From contig CAIPBT010000020.1 in NCBI GenBank assembly GCA_903863375.1, forward strand, positions 1-48,520: a stretch of 48,520 nucleotides of DNA, given 5' to 3'. The DNA is from an uncultured Ferrovum sp. (lineage in GTDB: Bacteria > Pseudomonadota > Gammaproteobacteria > Burkholderiales > Ferrovaceae). Shown here in pieces: positions 7,552-17,290 of the stretch. The stretch's first letter is position 1. Each line of letters begins with the position of its first letter. The position numbers and the translations under genes are program-made. Below the pieces are notes generated by a model that was not told the DNA's origin, did no database searches, and saw only the letters and a program-made list of their open reading frames with translations.

Positions 7552-8733
7552 TCAGGCGTAGCAGCGCAGCCGCTGGGAGAAGCGCTGCAGGCCAGCGATG
7601 TTGCTCTGCTCGGCACGCACACACCAGTCCTGCAGGGCGTGGATCAGCTGATCCCGGGTCAGGTTGGTACGGGTCCAGATGGCCACCAGTTCCTCGCGCA
7701 TCGAATACACGGTGCGCAATGGAGCGCTCTGATCGAGCAACGCTCCCACGGCAGCACGCTCGCCCTCATCGAGTTCCGCGGCTTCGCGGTGCAGCCAGCG
7801 CGACAGCATGGCGGTACCGCTGCTGCCGGCCGGCAGCGTGACCCGATGGGCCAGACGCTCGACTTCCTGCTGGGTCAACCCGGCGAGGTAGCGGGCATAG
7901 CGGGCCAGCACGTCATACCGGTGGGTGATCACTGCCTGCAGGGTGTCGGCATCGACCACCGTCTTGCTGCGATCAAACTGCACCCGGGCCGCCACATTCT
8001 TGACCTTGGCCTGACCGACCATCTCCAGCAGGCGGATGTACATCCAGCCAATGTCGAACTCGTACCACTGGTTGGACAGCTTGGCCGACGTGGCATACGC
8101 GTGATGGTTGTTGTGCAGTTCCTCACCGCCGATCAGGATGCCCCAGGGCACCAGATTGGTGCTGGCATCCTTGCTCTGGAAGGTGCGGTAACCCCACCAG
8201 TGCCCCAGGCCGTTGATCACCCCGGCCGCCCAGAACGGGATCCAGACCATCTGGGTGAGCCACACCAGAAAGCCGGCAATCAGGCCGAACATGGCCACAT
8301 CGGCCAGCAGCATCAACACCACACCGAGCTTGGAATGCGGCCCGTAGACATGCCGTTCCATCCAGTCGCTGGGGGTGCCATGACCGTAACGCTCCAGTGT
8401 CTGCGGGTTGCGACTTTCCTGAACATAGAGCATCACGCCGGTCCACAGCACCTTGTGGATGCCATGGAACTGCGGGCTGTGCGGATCTTCTGCCGTTTCG
8501 CATTTGGCGTGGTGCTTGCGATGGATGGCCGCCCATTCCCGGGTGACCATGCCAGTGGTCAGCCACAGCCAGAGCCGGAAGAAATGGCTGGCTACCGGAC
8601 CGAGGTCCAGCGCACGGTGGGCCTGATGACGATGCAGGAAGATGGTGACAGATGCGATGGTGATGTGCGTCAGCACCAGCACCACGCCCACCAGTTCCCA
8701 GAAGGACGGGTGAAACAGACCGGAAAACAACAA
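7552..8733 (-). CDS. Membrane fatty acid desaturase (delta-9 type)
   Basis: A 393-residue inner-membrane enzyme expected to insert a cis double bond into saturated acyl chains using oxygen and a di-iron centre. The three histidine boxes are visible: HRHQAH at 34-39, HRKHH at 71-75 and HNNHH at 207-211, with hydrophobic segments between them. The last 130 residues form a soluble tail, as in many proteobacterial DesA-like desaturases. The start is TTG at 8733, with AGGGAG about 6 nt upstream; no in-frame ATG exists near the N-terminus. The promoter at 8797-8825 overlaps the end of the upstream mscS gene. Whether the substrate is acyl-CoA or a membrane lipid cannot be told. Confidence 0.9.
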   Translation of the reverse strand: MLFSGLFHPSFWELVGVVLVLTHITIASVTIFLHRHQAHRALDLGPVASHFFRLWLWLTTGMVTREWAAIHRKHHAKCETAEDPHSPQFHGIHKVLWTGVMLYVQESRNPQTLERYGHGTPSDWMERHVYGPHSKLGVVLMLLADVAMFGLIAGFLVWLTQMVWIPFWAAGVINGLGHWWGYRTFQSKDASTNLVPWGILIGGEELHNNHHAYATSAKLSNQWYEFDIGWMYIRLLEMVGQAKVKNVAARVQFDRSKTVVDADTLQAVITHRYDVLARYARYLAGLTQQEVERLAHRVTLPAGSSGTAMLSRWLHREAAELDEGERAAVGALLDQSAPLRTVYSMREELVAIWTRTNLTRDQLIHALQDWCVRAEQSNIAGLQRFSQRLRCYA

Positions 8734-8796
8734 AGTGTACTCCCTGAAGGACGGGGCTTATGAATGTGGGTGAAAACGCTTTACGCCCCATCCATC

Positions 8797-8825
8797 AAGA
8801 TACGCGACTGACGCTATCGCGGCAA
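8797..8825 (-). promoter_or_regulatory. Probable promoter for the desaturase
   Basis: On the minus strand TTGCCG (8825-8820) and TATCTT (8802-8797) are 17 bp apart. It partly lies inside the 3' end of mscS, giving a leader of about 55-60 nt. Confidence 0.45.
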
Positions 8826-10088
8826 GGGATTGACCGCGCTGCGCAGGGGTGCACGGGCCAGACCGATCCCGGCCTCGCGCAGGATGTCGAGTGCTTTCAG
8901 CAACATGACGGAACGGAATGCCGGATCGTTGTGTGCCAGATCGGGCACCCACCAGCCAACCGTGAGCTCGATGCCGATGTCGGTGACCTGCACCACCTGT
9001 GCGGCCGGGGGGGGCGTGGCGATCACCTCGGGCTGGGCGCGCAACATCGCCTCGAGCAGCGCGATGGCGGCGTGCACATCGGCATCATGGTCCAGCCAGA
9101 GGTGGAAGGAGACGCTGCCGGCGCGGTCATTCAGGGTGTGGTTGATCACGATGGCCGTGACAAAGGTTTCATTGGGAATGATCGTTTCGTTGCCGTCCGT
9201 GCCCTTCAGCACCGTATACCGCGCCTCCATGTGGGAAACCAGACCTTTGCGCCCATCCACGGTGATCACGTCGTTCAGGCGTACCGAGCGTTCCAGCAGG
9301 ATGATGAAGCCGCTGACATAGTTGCTGGCGATCTTCTGCAGGCCAAAACCCAGCCCGACGCCGAGGGCCCCGCCCAGCACCGACAGGAAGGTGATGTCAA
9401 TGCCAACCAGGGGCAGGGTGAACAGCACCGCCAGGGTGAGCAGGGCACCATGGATCAGCTTGGTGAACATCACCCGCAGGCTGGCATCGATGCGCGACAT
9501 GGCCATCACCCGCCGTTCGAGCAAGCTGCTCAGCCACAGCGAGACCAACAGCGACAGCACCACCAGCAGGCCGCCCTGCAGCAGATGCAGGATGCTGACA
9601 TGGTGCGAGCCAAGGGGCAGGGTCTGTTCGTCGAGCATCTCGAGCACCGGGTCGAGCACGCCCAGCACGTGCAGCGCAAAGCCGCCCCAGACCACCTGCG
9701 CGAGGCGGCGCTCCCAGTCACCCGAGCTCTCGTCTCCCGCCTTCAGCACGCCGCGCAGGATGCGGATACCCACGCGGATCAGGCTCAGCGACAGCAGCAG
9801 CGGCACGGCCAGATGCAGCAGGGGTACGCCCTCTGCTGGCCCGCCGTGATGATGGAAGAGCAGCCGCCATCCCAGCACCACCACGGCAAGCGCAACCAGC
9901 GGCAGGACCAGGTCAGGCGAGCCCCTGTGCCGGCCGTTCACCATGGATCGTTGCATCATCCACCGCGCCATCCAGCCCGCCAGCAGTGCCATGGCGATCA
10001 GCCCCCACTGATCGAGGTTGGCCGGGTTCAGGGCAGCCGCTCCCAGGTCCTGCAGGTGACTGCGAATTTCCAGCAACGACTCGTTCAT
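8814..10088 (-). CDS. MscS family mechanosensitive channel
   Basis: A 424-residue membrane protein with about five hydrophobic segments before the MscS core. The pore-lining helix is glycine/alanine-rich (FLSVLGGALGVGLGFGLQ), followed by the beta-domain signature NYVSGFIILLERSVRLNDVI and ETIIPNETFV. These channels open under membrane tension to release solutes during hypo-osmotic shock. ATG 10088 overlaps the stop of the RNA methyltransferase gene as ATGA, which supports this start over a longer frame running back through that gene. It ends the purM-purN-DUF3108-methyltransferase-mscS chain. Larger than E. coli MscS (286 residues) because of extra N-terminal helices. Confidence 0.92.
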   Translation of the reverse strand: MNESLLEIRSHLQDLGAAALNPANLDQWGLIAMALLAGWMARWMMQRSMVNGRHRGSPDLVLPLVALAVVVLGWRLLFHHHGGPAEGVPLLHLAVPLLLSLSLIRVGIRILRGVLKAGDESSGDWERRLAQVVWGGFALHVLGVLDPVLEMLDEQTLPLGSHHVSILHLLQGGLLVVLSLLVSLWLSSLLERRVMAMSRIDASLRVMFTKLIHGALLTLAVLFTLPLVGIDITFLSVLGGALGVGLGFGLQKIASNYVSGFIILLERSVRLNDVITVDGRKGLVSHMEARYTVLKGTDGNETIIPNETFVTAIVINHTLNDRAGSVSFHLWLDHDADVHAAIALLEAMLRAQPEVIATPPPAAQVVQVTDIGIELTVGWWVPDLAHNDPAFRSVMLLKALDILREAGIGLARAPLRSAVNPLPR

Positions 10089-11341
10089 GCCTGCCGTCGC
10101 CACGCAGCGGCAAAGAAGCCGTCCGTGCCATGCCGGTGTGGCAGCAGCTTCAGGTAACGCCCCATCTCCAGCGGAATGCGCGCATGTTGCAACAGGCCAC
10201 CACAGTCTTCTGGAACAAACCCGGCATGCCCGGCCGTGAAGGCCTCGGCACGGGCTTCGTTTTCGGCAGCCAACAGACTGCAGGTGGCGTAGACCAGCAG
10301 GCCGCCCGGTTTCAGCAGGGTGGCGGCGGCGGCCAGGATCGCTTCCTGCTTCTGCACCAGTTCCAGCACCCCGTCGGGATGTTGCCGCTGTTTCAGGTCT
10401 GGATTGCGTCGCAAGGTGCCAAGGCCGCTGCAAGGCGCATCCACCAGCACCCGGTCGACCTTGCCGGCCAGCCGTTTCACGCGTGCATCGCGCTCGCTGG
10501 CAATCAGCACCGGATGCACATTCGACAGGCCGGAGCGCTTCAGGCGCGGTTTCAGGTTGGCGAGCCGTTTCTCGGAGACATCAAACGCGTACAGCCGTCC
10601 TTCGTTCTGCATCAGCGCTCCGAGCAGCAGGGTTTTGCCGCCAGCCCCCGCGCAGAAGTCGACCACCATCTCGCCCCGACGGGGTGCCAGCAGATGACCG
10701 AGCAGCTGGCTGCCCTCGTCCTGCACCTCGATCAGGCCATCGCGAAACACCGGCAAGGCCTGCAGCGCCGGCTTGCCTTCGGCACGCAGGCCGTTCGGGG
10801 CATAGGGCATGCGCGCGCTTGCCACTCCGGCGGCGGTCAGCAGCCCTTGCGCATCGTCTGCCCGGGCCTTCAGCGTGTTGACACGCAGGTCCAGCGGGCC
10901 TGCCTGCTGCAGGGCGCGTCCCAGCGCCAGTATCTCGTCATCGTCGTACTGGGCGCGCAGCTGTTCGATCACCCAGTCCGGCAGTTCAGCCTGCAGGCCA
11001 AGGTCCGCCGGCAGCGCAGGTCGTGCCTTCAGGGCCTTCAACCATTCCAGTTCGGTGCCCCGGCACAGCGGTTCAAGGTCGCGCATGCTGAAGCCGCGCA
11101 GCTGGGCCAGCACGGCAAATGCCATCCAGCGCGGTTCGCCGCCCGGTACCAGGGCCGCCAGAGTGCGGCTGCGCCGCAGCGCGATGTAGACCGAATCCGA
11201 CACCAGGCTGCGGTCGCGGGCGCCCAGGGCCTTGCGATCCCGAAAAAACTGCTTGAGCAGCACATCGGCCGGCGCGTGCAGGCTACCGACCTGAATCAGG
11301 GCCTGCACGAGAACATCAAACTGGGCTTGCGAAATGGCCAT
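10085..11341 (-). CDS. RsmB/NOP-type RNA (cytosine-C5) methyltransferase
   Basis: A 418-residue cytoplasmic enzyme transferring a methyl group from S-adenosylmethionine to cytosine C5 in RNA. The AdoMet site reads DFCAGAGGKT (228-237). Both catalytic cysteines are present: Cys304 in DAPCSGLGTLRRNPDLK and Cys354 in YATCSLLAAENEA. The N-terminal 150 residues are helical but not clearly a NusB-like domain, so the 16S C967 target of RsmB cannot be assumed. ATG 11341 has AGGA upstream and sits 55 bp after DUF3108; the frame upstream is low-quality. It is joined to mscS by an ATGA overlap. Confidence 0.9.
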   Translation of the reverse strand: MAISQAQFDVLVQALIQVGSLHAPADVLLKQFFRDRKALGARDRSLVSDSVYIALRRSRTLAALVPGGEPRWMAFAVLAQLRGFSMRDLEPLCRGTELEWLKALKARPALPADLGLQAELPDWVIEQLRAQYDDDEILALGRALQQAGPLDLRVNTLKARADDAQGLLTAAGVASARMPYAPNGLRAEGKPALQALPVFRDGLIEVQDEGSQLLGHLLAPRRGEMVVDFCAGAGGKTLLLGALMQNEGRLYAFDVSEKRLANLKPRLKRSGLSNVHPVLIASERDARVKRLAGKVDRVLVDAPCSGLGTLRRNPDLKQRQHPDGVLELVQKQEAILAAAATLLKPGGLLVYATCSLLAAENEARAEAFTAGHAGFVPEDCGGLLQHARIPLEMGRYLKLLPHRHGTDGFFAAAWRRQA

Positions 11342-11396
11342 GGAAATCCTGAAAAAAAACAGCAATCTGAGGATGCCGGCGGGGCAGCGCGTCGGT

Positions 11397-12527
11397 TCAC
11401 AGCGCCCCCGTCGGGCTCGGCACGCGAATCGCGGTGGCAGACAGCGTGAGCAGCCGGCCACGGGCGCGGAAGCGGATCTGCACCGGCAGATAATGCCGGT
11501 CCTGCGCCAGCCAGACATCAAAATCGTCCTCGCTGGCGGCGTGCAGCTTGCTGATGTGAACCGTGGAAAACGTCCCGAGGGGCAATTGCAGGGTTGACCG
11601 GTCGGTCAATTCAAACGCCAGACGGTCAAGCTTGCGGCCATTGGTGACCGGATGCTCCAGTCCTTCGACGGTGGGCGGCTGCATGGCGAACTGCAGGAAA
11701 AAACTGAGCAGGTCCTGGGTACCGTCTGGCAAGGGCACTCCGGTCCCGGCCGGCAGGAAGGTGAGCTGATGGGCATTCCAGTCGAACTGCGCATCTTCCT
11801 CGGCCTGCGCACTGATCCGCCCCAGCACGCGAAACTGGTCCGGCACCAGACCAGCTGCCGTCACCCGGCCCTCACTGATCTGACTGACCGGGTCGGACTT
11901 GAGCAGTCGTGCAATGCCGACGGTGCGTGCCGTGAGATCGATGTGGTAGCGCTGGGGATCCAGTCGCCAGTGCAGCGTACCGCGGGCAACCTGCCAGCCA
12001 TCCCCCTGCCCCAGGCTGACCTGGTAATCGACCTCGCCTTCGCGCGGCAAGGCGGCCGGCAGTGCAACCCCGGCTGGTGCCACACCCTGGCCACCCGGCA
12101 AGCCGGGATTCTCGCCCACCACCACCACCGGTTCACCGGACAGCGAGGGCAGCACCCCTGCCACATCGAGGTGCGCCAGCGCGTCGCCTAACCGGGGGGT
12201 CAGGTCGGCTTCGCCCGGTTCCGTGGCGGCCACCAGCGGCGCGAGGTCTGATAGCGGCGGAGCCACGCGGGCTGCAGCGGCCAGGTCCGGTGGCGGCGGC
12301 GCCCGTGGGGGTGCCGGTCGCGGTCGCGCCGGGGCTGCCGAGGCCGGATGGATCGCCGGCAGCGGCTGCCAGGGCCGCAGCTGCAGTTCCACCGTCACCG
12401 GCGTGTCCAGCACCACCGGTCGGGGCAGCAGCAGCCACCACAGCAATACCAGGTGCAGCACCAAGGTGACCACCAGCCCGGCCCAGAGGGCACGGCGGCC
12501 AGCGGGCGGCGGGGCTGGCGCGTTCAT
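11397..12527 (-). CDS. DUF3108 domain protein, membrane-anchored
   Basis: A 376-residue protein with one N-terminal membrane helix (about residues 13-34), a proline/alanine-rich spacer to about residue 105, then a C-terminal DUF3108 domain from about residue 160. The layout suggests a periplasmic domain tethered to the inner membrane, a little like TonB. Its function is unknown. Genes of this family follow purM-purN in many betaproteobacteria, as here: its ATG overlaps the purN stop (ATGA). A role in envelope maintenance is only inference. Confidence 0.85.
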   Translation of the reverse strand: MNAPAPPPAGRRALWAGLVVTLVLHLVLLWWLLLPRPVVLDTPVTVELQLRPWQPLPAIHPASAAPARPRPAPPRAPPPPDLAAAARVAPPLSDLAPLVAATEPGEADLTPRLGDALAHLDVAGVLPSLSGEPVVVVGENPGLPGGQGVAPAGVALPAALPREGEVDYQVSLGQGDGWQVARGTLHWRLDPQRYHIDLTARTVGIARLLKSDPVSQISEGRVTAAGLVPDQFRVLGRISAQAEEDAQFDWNAHQLTFLPAGTGVPLPDGTQDLLSFFLQFAMQPPTVEGLEHPVTNGRKLDRLAFELTDRSTLQLPLGTFSTVHISKLHAASEDDFDVWLAQDRHYLPVQIRFRARGRLLTLSATAIRVPSPTGAL

Positions 12528-13222
12528 GCCGAGGGCAGGCGCAGACAGGCGTCAGGGTCGATCGGCGTTTGCAGCAGCACCCGGCCATCCGCGCCCAGCT
12601 GCAGACGTCCTTCCGCCCAGGCACGCACCACGGCCGGATACAGCTGATGCTCCTGCCGCAGGACACGCGCCGCGAGGATGGCAGAGGTGTCATCCGGGCA
12701 GACCGGCACCGCTGCCTGGGCGATGATCGGGCCGTGGTCGAGCTCTGCCGTGACGTAATGCACCGTGCAGCCATGCAGGCGCACCCCAGCGGCCAGCGCC
12801 CGCTCATGCGTGTGCAGGCCTGTGAAGCACGGCAGCAGGGACGGATGGATGTTGATCATCCGGCCGGCATACCGGGTGGTGAAGGCCGGCGTCAGGATGC
12901 GCATGAACCCGGCCAGGATCACCAGACCGGCTGTGGCGCCGGTGTCCTTGGCATCACGGTGGTCGGCGCGGTCCGGGGTACCGCCCAGGGCGGCATCGAT
13001 CCGGTCCGCCAGCGCCGTGTCGAACGCGGCACGATCGGCGTAGGCCTGATGGTCCAGCACGTCGACCGGGATGCCCTGTGCCCGTGCCAAGTCAAGGCCG
13101 GCGGCGTCGGCGCGGTTGCTGATCACGGCGCGATACTGCACCGGTAGCCCGGCCGCCAGCAGGGCGCCCAGATTGCTGCCGCGCCCCGAAATCAGCACCA
13201 CCACCGGTGGCAGACCGCTCAT
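12524..13222 (-). CDS. purN: Phosphoribosylglycinamide formyltransferase
   Basis: A 232-residue enzyme of purine synthesis that transfers a formyl group from 10-formyltetrahydrofolate to GAR. GRGSN near residue 13 binds phosphate. [20 protein letters not shown] carries the catalytic Asn and His, and [15 protein letters not shown] the catalytic Asp. It is slightly longer than the usual 190-215 residues because of a polar insertion around residues 80-98 ([16 protein letters not shown]). ATGA overlaps link it to purM upstream and DUF3108 downstream. Confidence 0.96.
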   Translation of the reverse strand: MSGLPPVVVLISGRGSNLGALLAAGLPVQYRAVISNRADAAGLDLARAQGIPVDVLDHQAYADRAAFDTALADRIDAALGGTPDRADHRDAKDTGATAGLVILAGFMRILTPAFTTRYAGRMINIHPSLLPCFTGLHTHERALAAGVRLHGCTVHYVTAELDHGPIIAQAAVPVCPDDTSAILAARVLRQEHQLYPAVVRAWAEGRLQLGADGRVLLQTPIDPDACLRLPSA

Positions 13223-14280
13223 TGCACCACCGTAGGTGCCTCGCCAGGCGCCGACGCGCGGATGCCGCCAATCTCCCAGGCGGGCAGGTGGTGCGCCGCC
13301 AGATGCGCGAGCGCCGCTGGCACGTCGGCCGCGGCCAGCACCACCACCATGCCGATGCCACAGTTGAAGACCCGGTGCATCTCGGCCTCGTCGACCTGGC
13401 CCTGGGCCTGCAGCCAGTCAAAGACCGGGGGTCGCGGCCAGGCCGCGCGGTGCAGCTCGGCCGTCAGACCGGCTGGCAGCACACGGGGCACGTTTTCGGT
13501 CAGCCCGCCCCCGGTGATGTGCGCCATGCCCTTCACGTCGAGCAGCTCGCGCAGCGCCAGCAGCGGCTTGACGTAAATCCGGGTGGGTTCCATCAGCACC
13601 GCGCCCAGGCTGCGTCCTGCCGGATCTGGCGCAAAGGGTGCCGCCAGGTCGGCACCGGCCTGCGCAACAATGCGACGGATCAGCGAATAGCCATTGGAAT
13701 GCGGTCCGCTCGACGCAATGCCGATCACGCGGTCGCCGGCGGCAATCGTGCGACCGGTGATGATGCGCGATTTTTCCACGACCCCGACCGCAAAGCCGGC
13801 CAGATCGTATTCCCCGGCCGGATACATGTCGGGCATCTCGGCGGTCTCGCCGCCGATCAGGGCGCAGCCCGCCTGTTCGCAGCCCAGGGCGATACCCTGC
13901 ACCACCGTGGCAGCGGTATCGACATCCAGGCGGCCACAGGCAAAGTAGTCGAGAAAGAACAGCGGCTCTGCGCCCTGCACCAGGATATCGTTCACGCTCA
14001 TCGCCACCAGGTCGATACCCACCGTGGCATGACCGCCCAGCTCGAAGGCGAGCCGCAGCTTGGTGCCGACGCCGTCGGTGCCCGACACCAGTACCGGCTC
14101 CCGGAAACGCTTGCCGATCTCGACCAGGGCGCCGAAACCGCCGATGCCTTCCAGCACTTCGGGGCGCATGGTGCGCCGCGCGAAGGGCTTGATGCGTTCG
14201 ACCAGGGCATCCCCCGCCTCGATGTCGACACCGGCATCCCGATAGGACAGGCCTGCGACGGGTGGATTGGGATTGCTCAT
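13219..14280 (-). CDS. purM: Phosphoribosylformylglycinamidine cyclo-ligase (AIR synthetase)
   Basis: A 353-residue ATP-dependent enzyme closing the imidazole ring in purine synthesis. Visible family blocks are [46 protein letters not shown] and [17 protein letters not shown] 14280 has GGAG 11 nt upstream and matches the family N-terminus, whereas the frame further upstream runs through the divergent promoter region. It is the first gene of the minus-strand purM-purN-DUF3108 operon and is divergent from hda, a common betaproteobacterial arrangement. Confidence 0.97.
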   Translation of the reverse strand: MSNPNPPVAGLSYRDAGVDIEAGDALVERIKPFARRTMRPEVLEGIGGFGALVEIGKRFREPVLVSGTDGVGTKLRLAFELGGHATVGIDLVAMSVNDILVQGAEPLFFLDYFACGRLDVDTAATVVQGIALGCEQAGCALIGGETAEMPDMYPAGEYDLAGFAVGVVEKSRIITGRTIAAGDRVIGIASSGPHSNGYSLIRRIVAQAGADLAAPFAPDPAGRSLGAVLMEPTRIYVKPLLALRELLDVKGMAHITGGGLTENVPRVLPAGLTAELHRAAWPRPPVFDWLQAQGQVDEAEMHRVFNCGIGMVVVLAAADVPAALAHLAAHHLPAWEIGGIRASAPGEAPTVVQ

Positions 14281-14448
14281 CGGCGCTTGATCTCCGGTAA
14301 TCGGCCGGGGCTTGCTGTTAGAATTGCAATCGCGGTTCGTGATGGACTGCCCAATCCGATCCGCTGCGGTCCCAACGCTGCCCTGGTAGCTAGTAGCTAG
14401 GTTGACTTCAGCCCTCCAGTTTAACACCCGCCGCACCGGAGCGTTTCA
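14281..14448. promoter_or_regulatory. Divergent purM/hda control region
   Basis: No gene is seen. The region holds an 8-bp palindrome ATTGCAAT at 14323-14330 on the purM side and a direct repeat of GTAGCTA at 14387-14399. TTGACT at 14402-14407 faces hda, but the nearest TTTAAC (14420-14425) is only 12 bp away, so no standard promoter pair can be assigned. Confidence 0.35.
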
Positions 14449-15162
14449 TTGCGCCAGTTGGCACTGCAAATCCATAGCACCGCCCCGCCCACCCTGGACA
14501 ACTTCATTCCTGGCCGCAATGGCGAGGTGTTGGCCGCCCTGCGCGATGTGCTCGCCAGTGAAGATCTGACCAGCAGCCCCCATTTCCTGTACTGGTGGGG
14601 ACCCGCCGCCAGCGGCAAGTCGCATTTGCTGCAGGCACTGGCGGAACAGCTGCGCGCCCGGGGCCACCAGCCGCATGGTATCGACGCCAAGCTGCCGGTG
14701 ATGGGCGGATTGGCGGGACCACTGCTCCTGATAGACAATGTGGACAGGCTGTCGGCCCTGCACGCCGAGCAGGTGTTCCATGTCTGGAATGCCATCCACG
14801 AACAGGGCGGCCTGCTGGCTTGCACCGGCAATGTCGCGCCTGCCCAGCTGATGCTGGCGCCCGAACTGACCAGCCGGTTGGCCTGGGGTGCCGTGTACCG
14901 ACTGCAGACGCTTGATGATGCTGACCGGCGACATGCCCTGCAGGAGCGTGCCCAGGCACTCGGGCTGCCGATCAGCCAGGACGTGCTGGATTACCTGCTG
15001 GTTCATTCGGCCCGCGACCTGCGAACCTTGCTTGACCTGCTGGCGGCGCTGGATGACTTCAGCCTGGCAGAACAGCGGCCTGTCACGATTCCTCTGGTGC
15101 GCGCCCTGTTGCAGGCCCGGCAGGCCACCGTTACCCCCCTGGAGCCCACGAAGTGCGACTGA
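14449..15162 (+). CDS. hda: DnaA regulatory inactivator Hda
   Basis: A 237-residue AAA+ protein homologous to the DnaA ATPase domain. With the DNA-bound sliding clamp it promotes ATP hydrolysis by DnaA and so limits replication initiation. The N-terminus MRQLALQIHSTAPPTLDNFI contains the clamp-binding type motif QLALQI; the P-loop reads GPAASGKSH and the Walker B region LLLIDNVD. The start is TTG at 14449 with GGAG 7 nt upstream, in agreement with the conserved N-terminus; Hda genes often use rare start codons. The stop overlaps the next gene by 10 bp. Confidence 0.93.
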   Translation: MRQLALQIHSTAPPTLDNFIPGRNGEVLAALRDVLASEDLTSSPHFLYWWGPAASGKSHLLQALAEQLRARGHQPHGIDAKLPVMGGLAGPLLLIDNVDRLSALHAEQVFHVWNAIHEQGGLLACTGNVAPAQLMLAPELTSRLAWGAVYRLQTLDDADRRHALQERAQALGLPISQDVLDYLLVHSARDLRTLLDLLAALDDFSLAEQRPVTIPLVRALLQARQATVTPLEPTKCD

Positions 15163-15836
15163 CCTTGTTTGACCTCGACAACACGCTGATCAGTGGTGAC
15201 AGCGATTATGAGTGGGCACAGTACCTGATCGACGTCGGGGTTCTGGACCGCGGCGAATACGAGAAACGCAATCTCGATTTCTATGCGCAGTACAAGGCGG
15301 GCACCCTCGACATCCAGGCCTTCCTGGCGTTTGCCCTGCATCCGCTGGCGCGGTCGCCGCTCGCCAACCTGGAAGCGTGGCGCGCCGATTTTGTCCGCAC
15401 CCGCATCCTGCCGCTGATTTCGCCGGCAGCCCGGGCGCAGGTGGCGGAAGAGCAGCAGCGCTCGCGCCTGGTCGCCATCGTCACCGCCACCAACAGTTTC
15501 GTGACCGAACCGATTGCCCAGGCCCTGGGCGTACCGCATCTGATTGCCACCGAGCCCGAGCGGTCGCCGGATGGCCGCTTCACCGGAGCCGTGGTTGGCG
15601 TGCCCAGTTTCCGCGAAGGCAAGATCACCCGGGTGGATGACTGGCTCGCCAGCCTCGGCAACCATTGGGAAGATTTCACTGAAACGGTGTTCTACAGCGA
15701 TTCGCTGAACGACCTGCCACTGCTGCAACGGGTATCCCACCCGGTCGCGGTGGATCCCGACCCCACCCTCGCCGCGCATGCCCGCGCTGCCGGCTGGCCG
15801 GTGCTGTCCCTGCGCCTGCCGGGGGTTGCTCATTGA
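15153..15836 (+). CDS. HAD-IB family phosphatase (SerB-like)
   Basis: A 227-residue haloacid dehalogenase-fold hydrolase. The nucleophile motif DLDNTL is at residues 7-12, the second motif is VTATNSF, and the C-terminal YSDSLNDLPLL binds magnesium. Substrate is uncertain: this subfamily includes phosphoserine, histidinol-phosphate and lipid phosphatases. It regularly follows hda in betaproteobacteria. The start is GTG at 15153 inside the end of hda (10-bp overlap), with GGAG 9 nt upstream, so the two are translationally linked. Confidence 0.9.
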   Translation: MRLTLFDLDNTLISGDSDYEWAQYLIDVGVLDRGEYEKRNLDFYAQYKAGTLDIQAFLAFALHPLARSPLANLEAWRADFVRTRILPLISPAARAQVAEEQQRSRLVAIVTATNSFVTEPIAQALGVPHLIATEPERSPDGRFTGAVVGVPSFREGKITRVDDWLASLGNHWEDFTETVFYSDSLNDLPLLQRVSHPVAVDPDPTLAAHARAAGWPVLSLRLPGVAH

Positions 15837-15901
15837 CCGCGCGATGCTGCCTGACGGCCTCGACGCCCTGCCCCCCATGCCGCCAAGGAGTGGCCTGAAG
15901 C

Positions 15902-17290
15902 ATGATCATTGACCTGTTCCGGCGTGTGCTGGGCCGCAAGGCCCGGATCGTCGATCAACCCCGCCTGCGCGTGCACGCCCTGGCCCAGCATGGCGTCCGG
16001 CGCGACCAGATCAGCGCCTGCGCCCTGCGCACCACCGATGCCCTGCACAAGGCCGGATTCGAAGCCTTTGTGGTCGGCGGCGCGGTACGCGACCTGCTGC
16101 TGAACCGTGCCCCAAAAGATTTCGATGTCGCCACCAATGCCACCCCAGACGACGTGCGCCGGGTGATCCGGCGTAGCCGCATCATCGGCCGCCGCTTCCA
16201 GATCGTGCACGCCATGTGCAATGACGAGGTGGTCGAGGTGTCGACCTTCCGCGCCCTGCAGGGCAGCAGCGAAGACGACCAGGCAGCCGACGAACATGGC
16301 CGGCTGATCCGCGACAACGTGTTCGGCAGCCAGGAGGACGACGCCCGCCGCCGGGACTTCACGGCCAATGCCCTGTTCTACGACCCGCGCAAACAGGAAA
16401 TCTGGGATTACTTCGACGGCCTGGGCGACATCCAGGCCCGCCGCCTGCGCATGATCGGCGATCCGGCAGTGCGCTACCGTGAGGATCCGGTGCGCATGCT
16501 GCGCGCCGTGCGCTTTGCCGCCAAGCTGGGGTTCCGCATTGACGAGGGCGCCCGGGCACCCATCCGCGGGCTGGCAGACCTGCTCTCGAACGTGCCGTCG
16601 GCACGACTGTTCGACGAAATGCTGAAACTGCTGCTGTCTGGTCATGCCGTGGAGTGCCTGCGCCAGCTGCGTGCCGAGGGCCTGCATCACGGCATGCTGC
16701 CGTTGATCGACACGGTGCTGGACGAGCCGGAGGGAGCACGCTTCGTCAATCTGGCACTCACCAGCACCGATCAGCGCGTCGCCGACGACAAGCCGGTTTC
16801 GCCGGCGTTCCTGTTCGCCACCCTGCTCTGGCACCAGGTGCGGGTGACTGCGGCACGCATCGAGACGGAAGGGGAAAGCGCCGTACCGGCCCTGTTCACG
16901 GCCATGGATGCCGTGCTCGATGCGCAAAAGGTGAAGCTTGCCATTCCGCGCCGCTACGACGCCGTGATGAAGGAAATCTGGAGTCTGCAGTCGCGCTTCC
17001 TGCAGCGTGGCGGTCAACGTCCCTACCGTTTGCTGGAACATCCGCGCTTCCGTGCCGCCTGGGATTTTCTGGTCTTGCGCGCCGAGGCGGGGGAAGTGGA
17101 AGCCAGTCTTGCCCAGTGGTGGGAGGACTTCCAGGACGGCGACGACGACGCCCGCGCGGCCCTGCTGGTCGCGGAGGACCGCCCGAAACGCCGGCGCCGG
17201 CGTGGCGGCCGCAGTCGACGCGGCGGCAGCGATGAAGGCGGTGGCAATGGCACCAGAGGTTCGTCGGACGATGACGGAGAGGACGCATGA
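15902..17290 (+). CDS. pcnB: Poly(A) polymerase I
   Basis: A 462-residue class II nucleotidyltransferase that adds 3' poly(A) tails to RNA and so promotes decay. The nucleotidyltransferase core is VVGGAVRDLLLNRAPKDFDVAT with the two catalytic aspartates in DFD. RRDFTANAL and RYREDPVRMLRAVRFAAKLGF follow. The last 40 residues are Arg-rich and then Gly/Asp-rich, a likely disordered RNA-binding tail. A tRNA CCA-adding enzyme is the main alternative, but the extended C-terminus and the pcnB-folK neighbourhood favour PcnB. AAGGAG lies 11 nt before ATG 15902. Its stop overlaps folK as ATGA. Confidence 0.93.
   Translation: MIIDLFRRVLGRKARIVDQPRLRVHALAQHGVRRDQISACALRTTDALHKAGFEAFVVGGAVRDLLLNRAPKDFDVATNATPDDVRRVIRRSRIIGRRFQIVHAMCNDEVVEVSTFRALQGSSEDDQAADEHGRLIRDNVFGSQEDDARRRDFTANALFYDPRKQEIWDYFDGLGDIQARRLRMIGDPAVRYREDPVRMLRAVRFAAKLGFRIDEGARAPIRGLADLLSNVPSARLFDEMLKLLLSGHAVECLRQLRAEGLHHGMLPLIDTVLDEPEGARFVNLALTSTDQRVADDKPVSPAFLFATLLWHQVRVTAARIETEGESAVPALFTAMDAVLDAQKVKLAIPRRYDAVMKEIWSLQSRFLQRGGQRPYRLLEHPRFRAAWDFLVLRAEAGEVEASLAQWWEDFQDGDDDARAALLVAEDRPKRRRRRGGRSRRGGSDEGGGNGTRGSSDDDGEDA

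Noticed and set aside
5719-8763. A 1014-codon open frame on the plus strand opposite cysI and the desaturase
   Set aside because: It is the antisense shadow of two clear enzyme genes in high-GC DNA, and its translation is rich in His/Gln/Arg with no domain signature.
11342-11396. T-run on the minus strand between DUF3108 and the RNA methyltransferase as a terminator
   Set aside because: The eight-T run has no stable stem before it, and the downstream gene has its ribosome site just after, so read-through within the operon is more likely.
14387-14407. GTAGCTA direct repeat and TTGACT as an hda promoter
   Set aside because: No -10 lies at an acceptable distance from TTGACT, so only the intergenic region was recorded.
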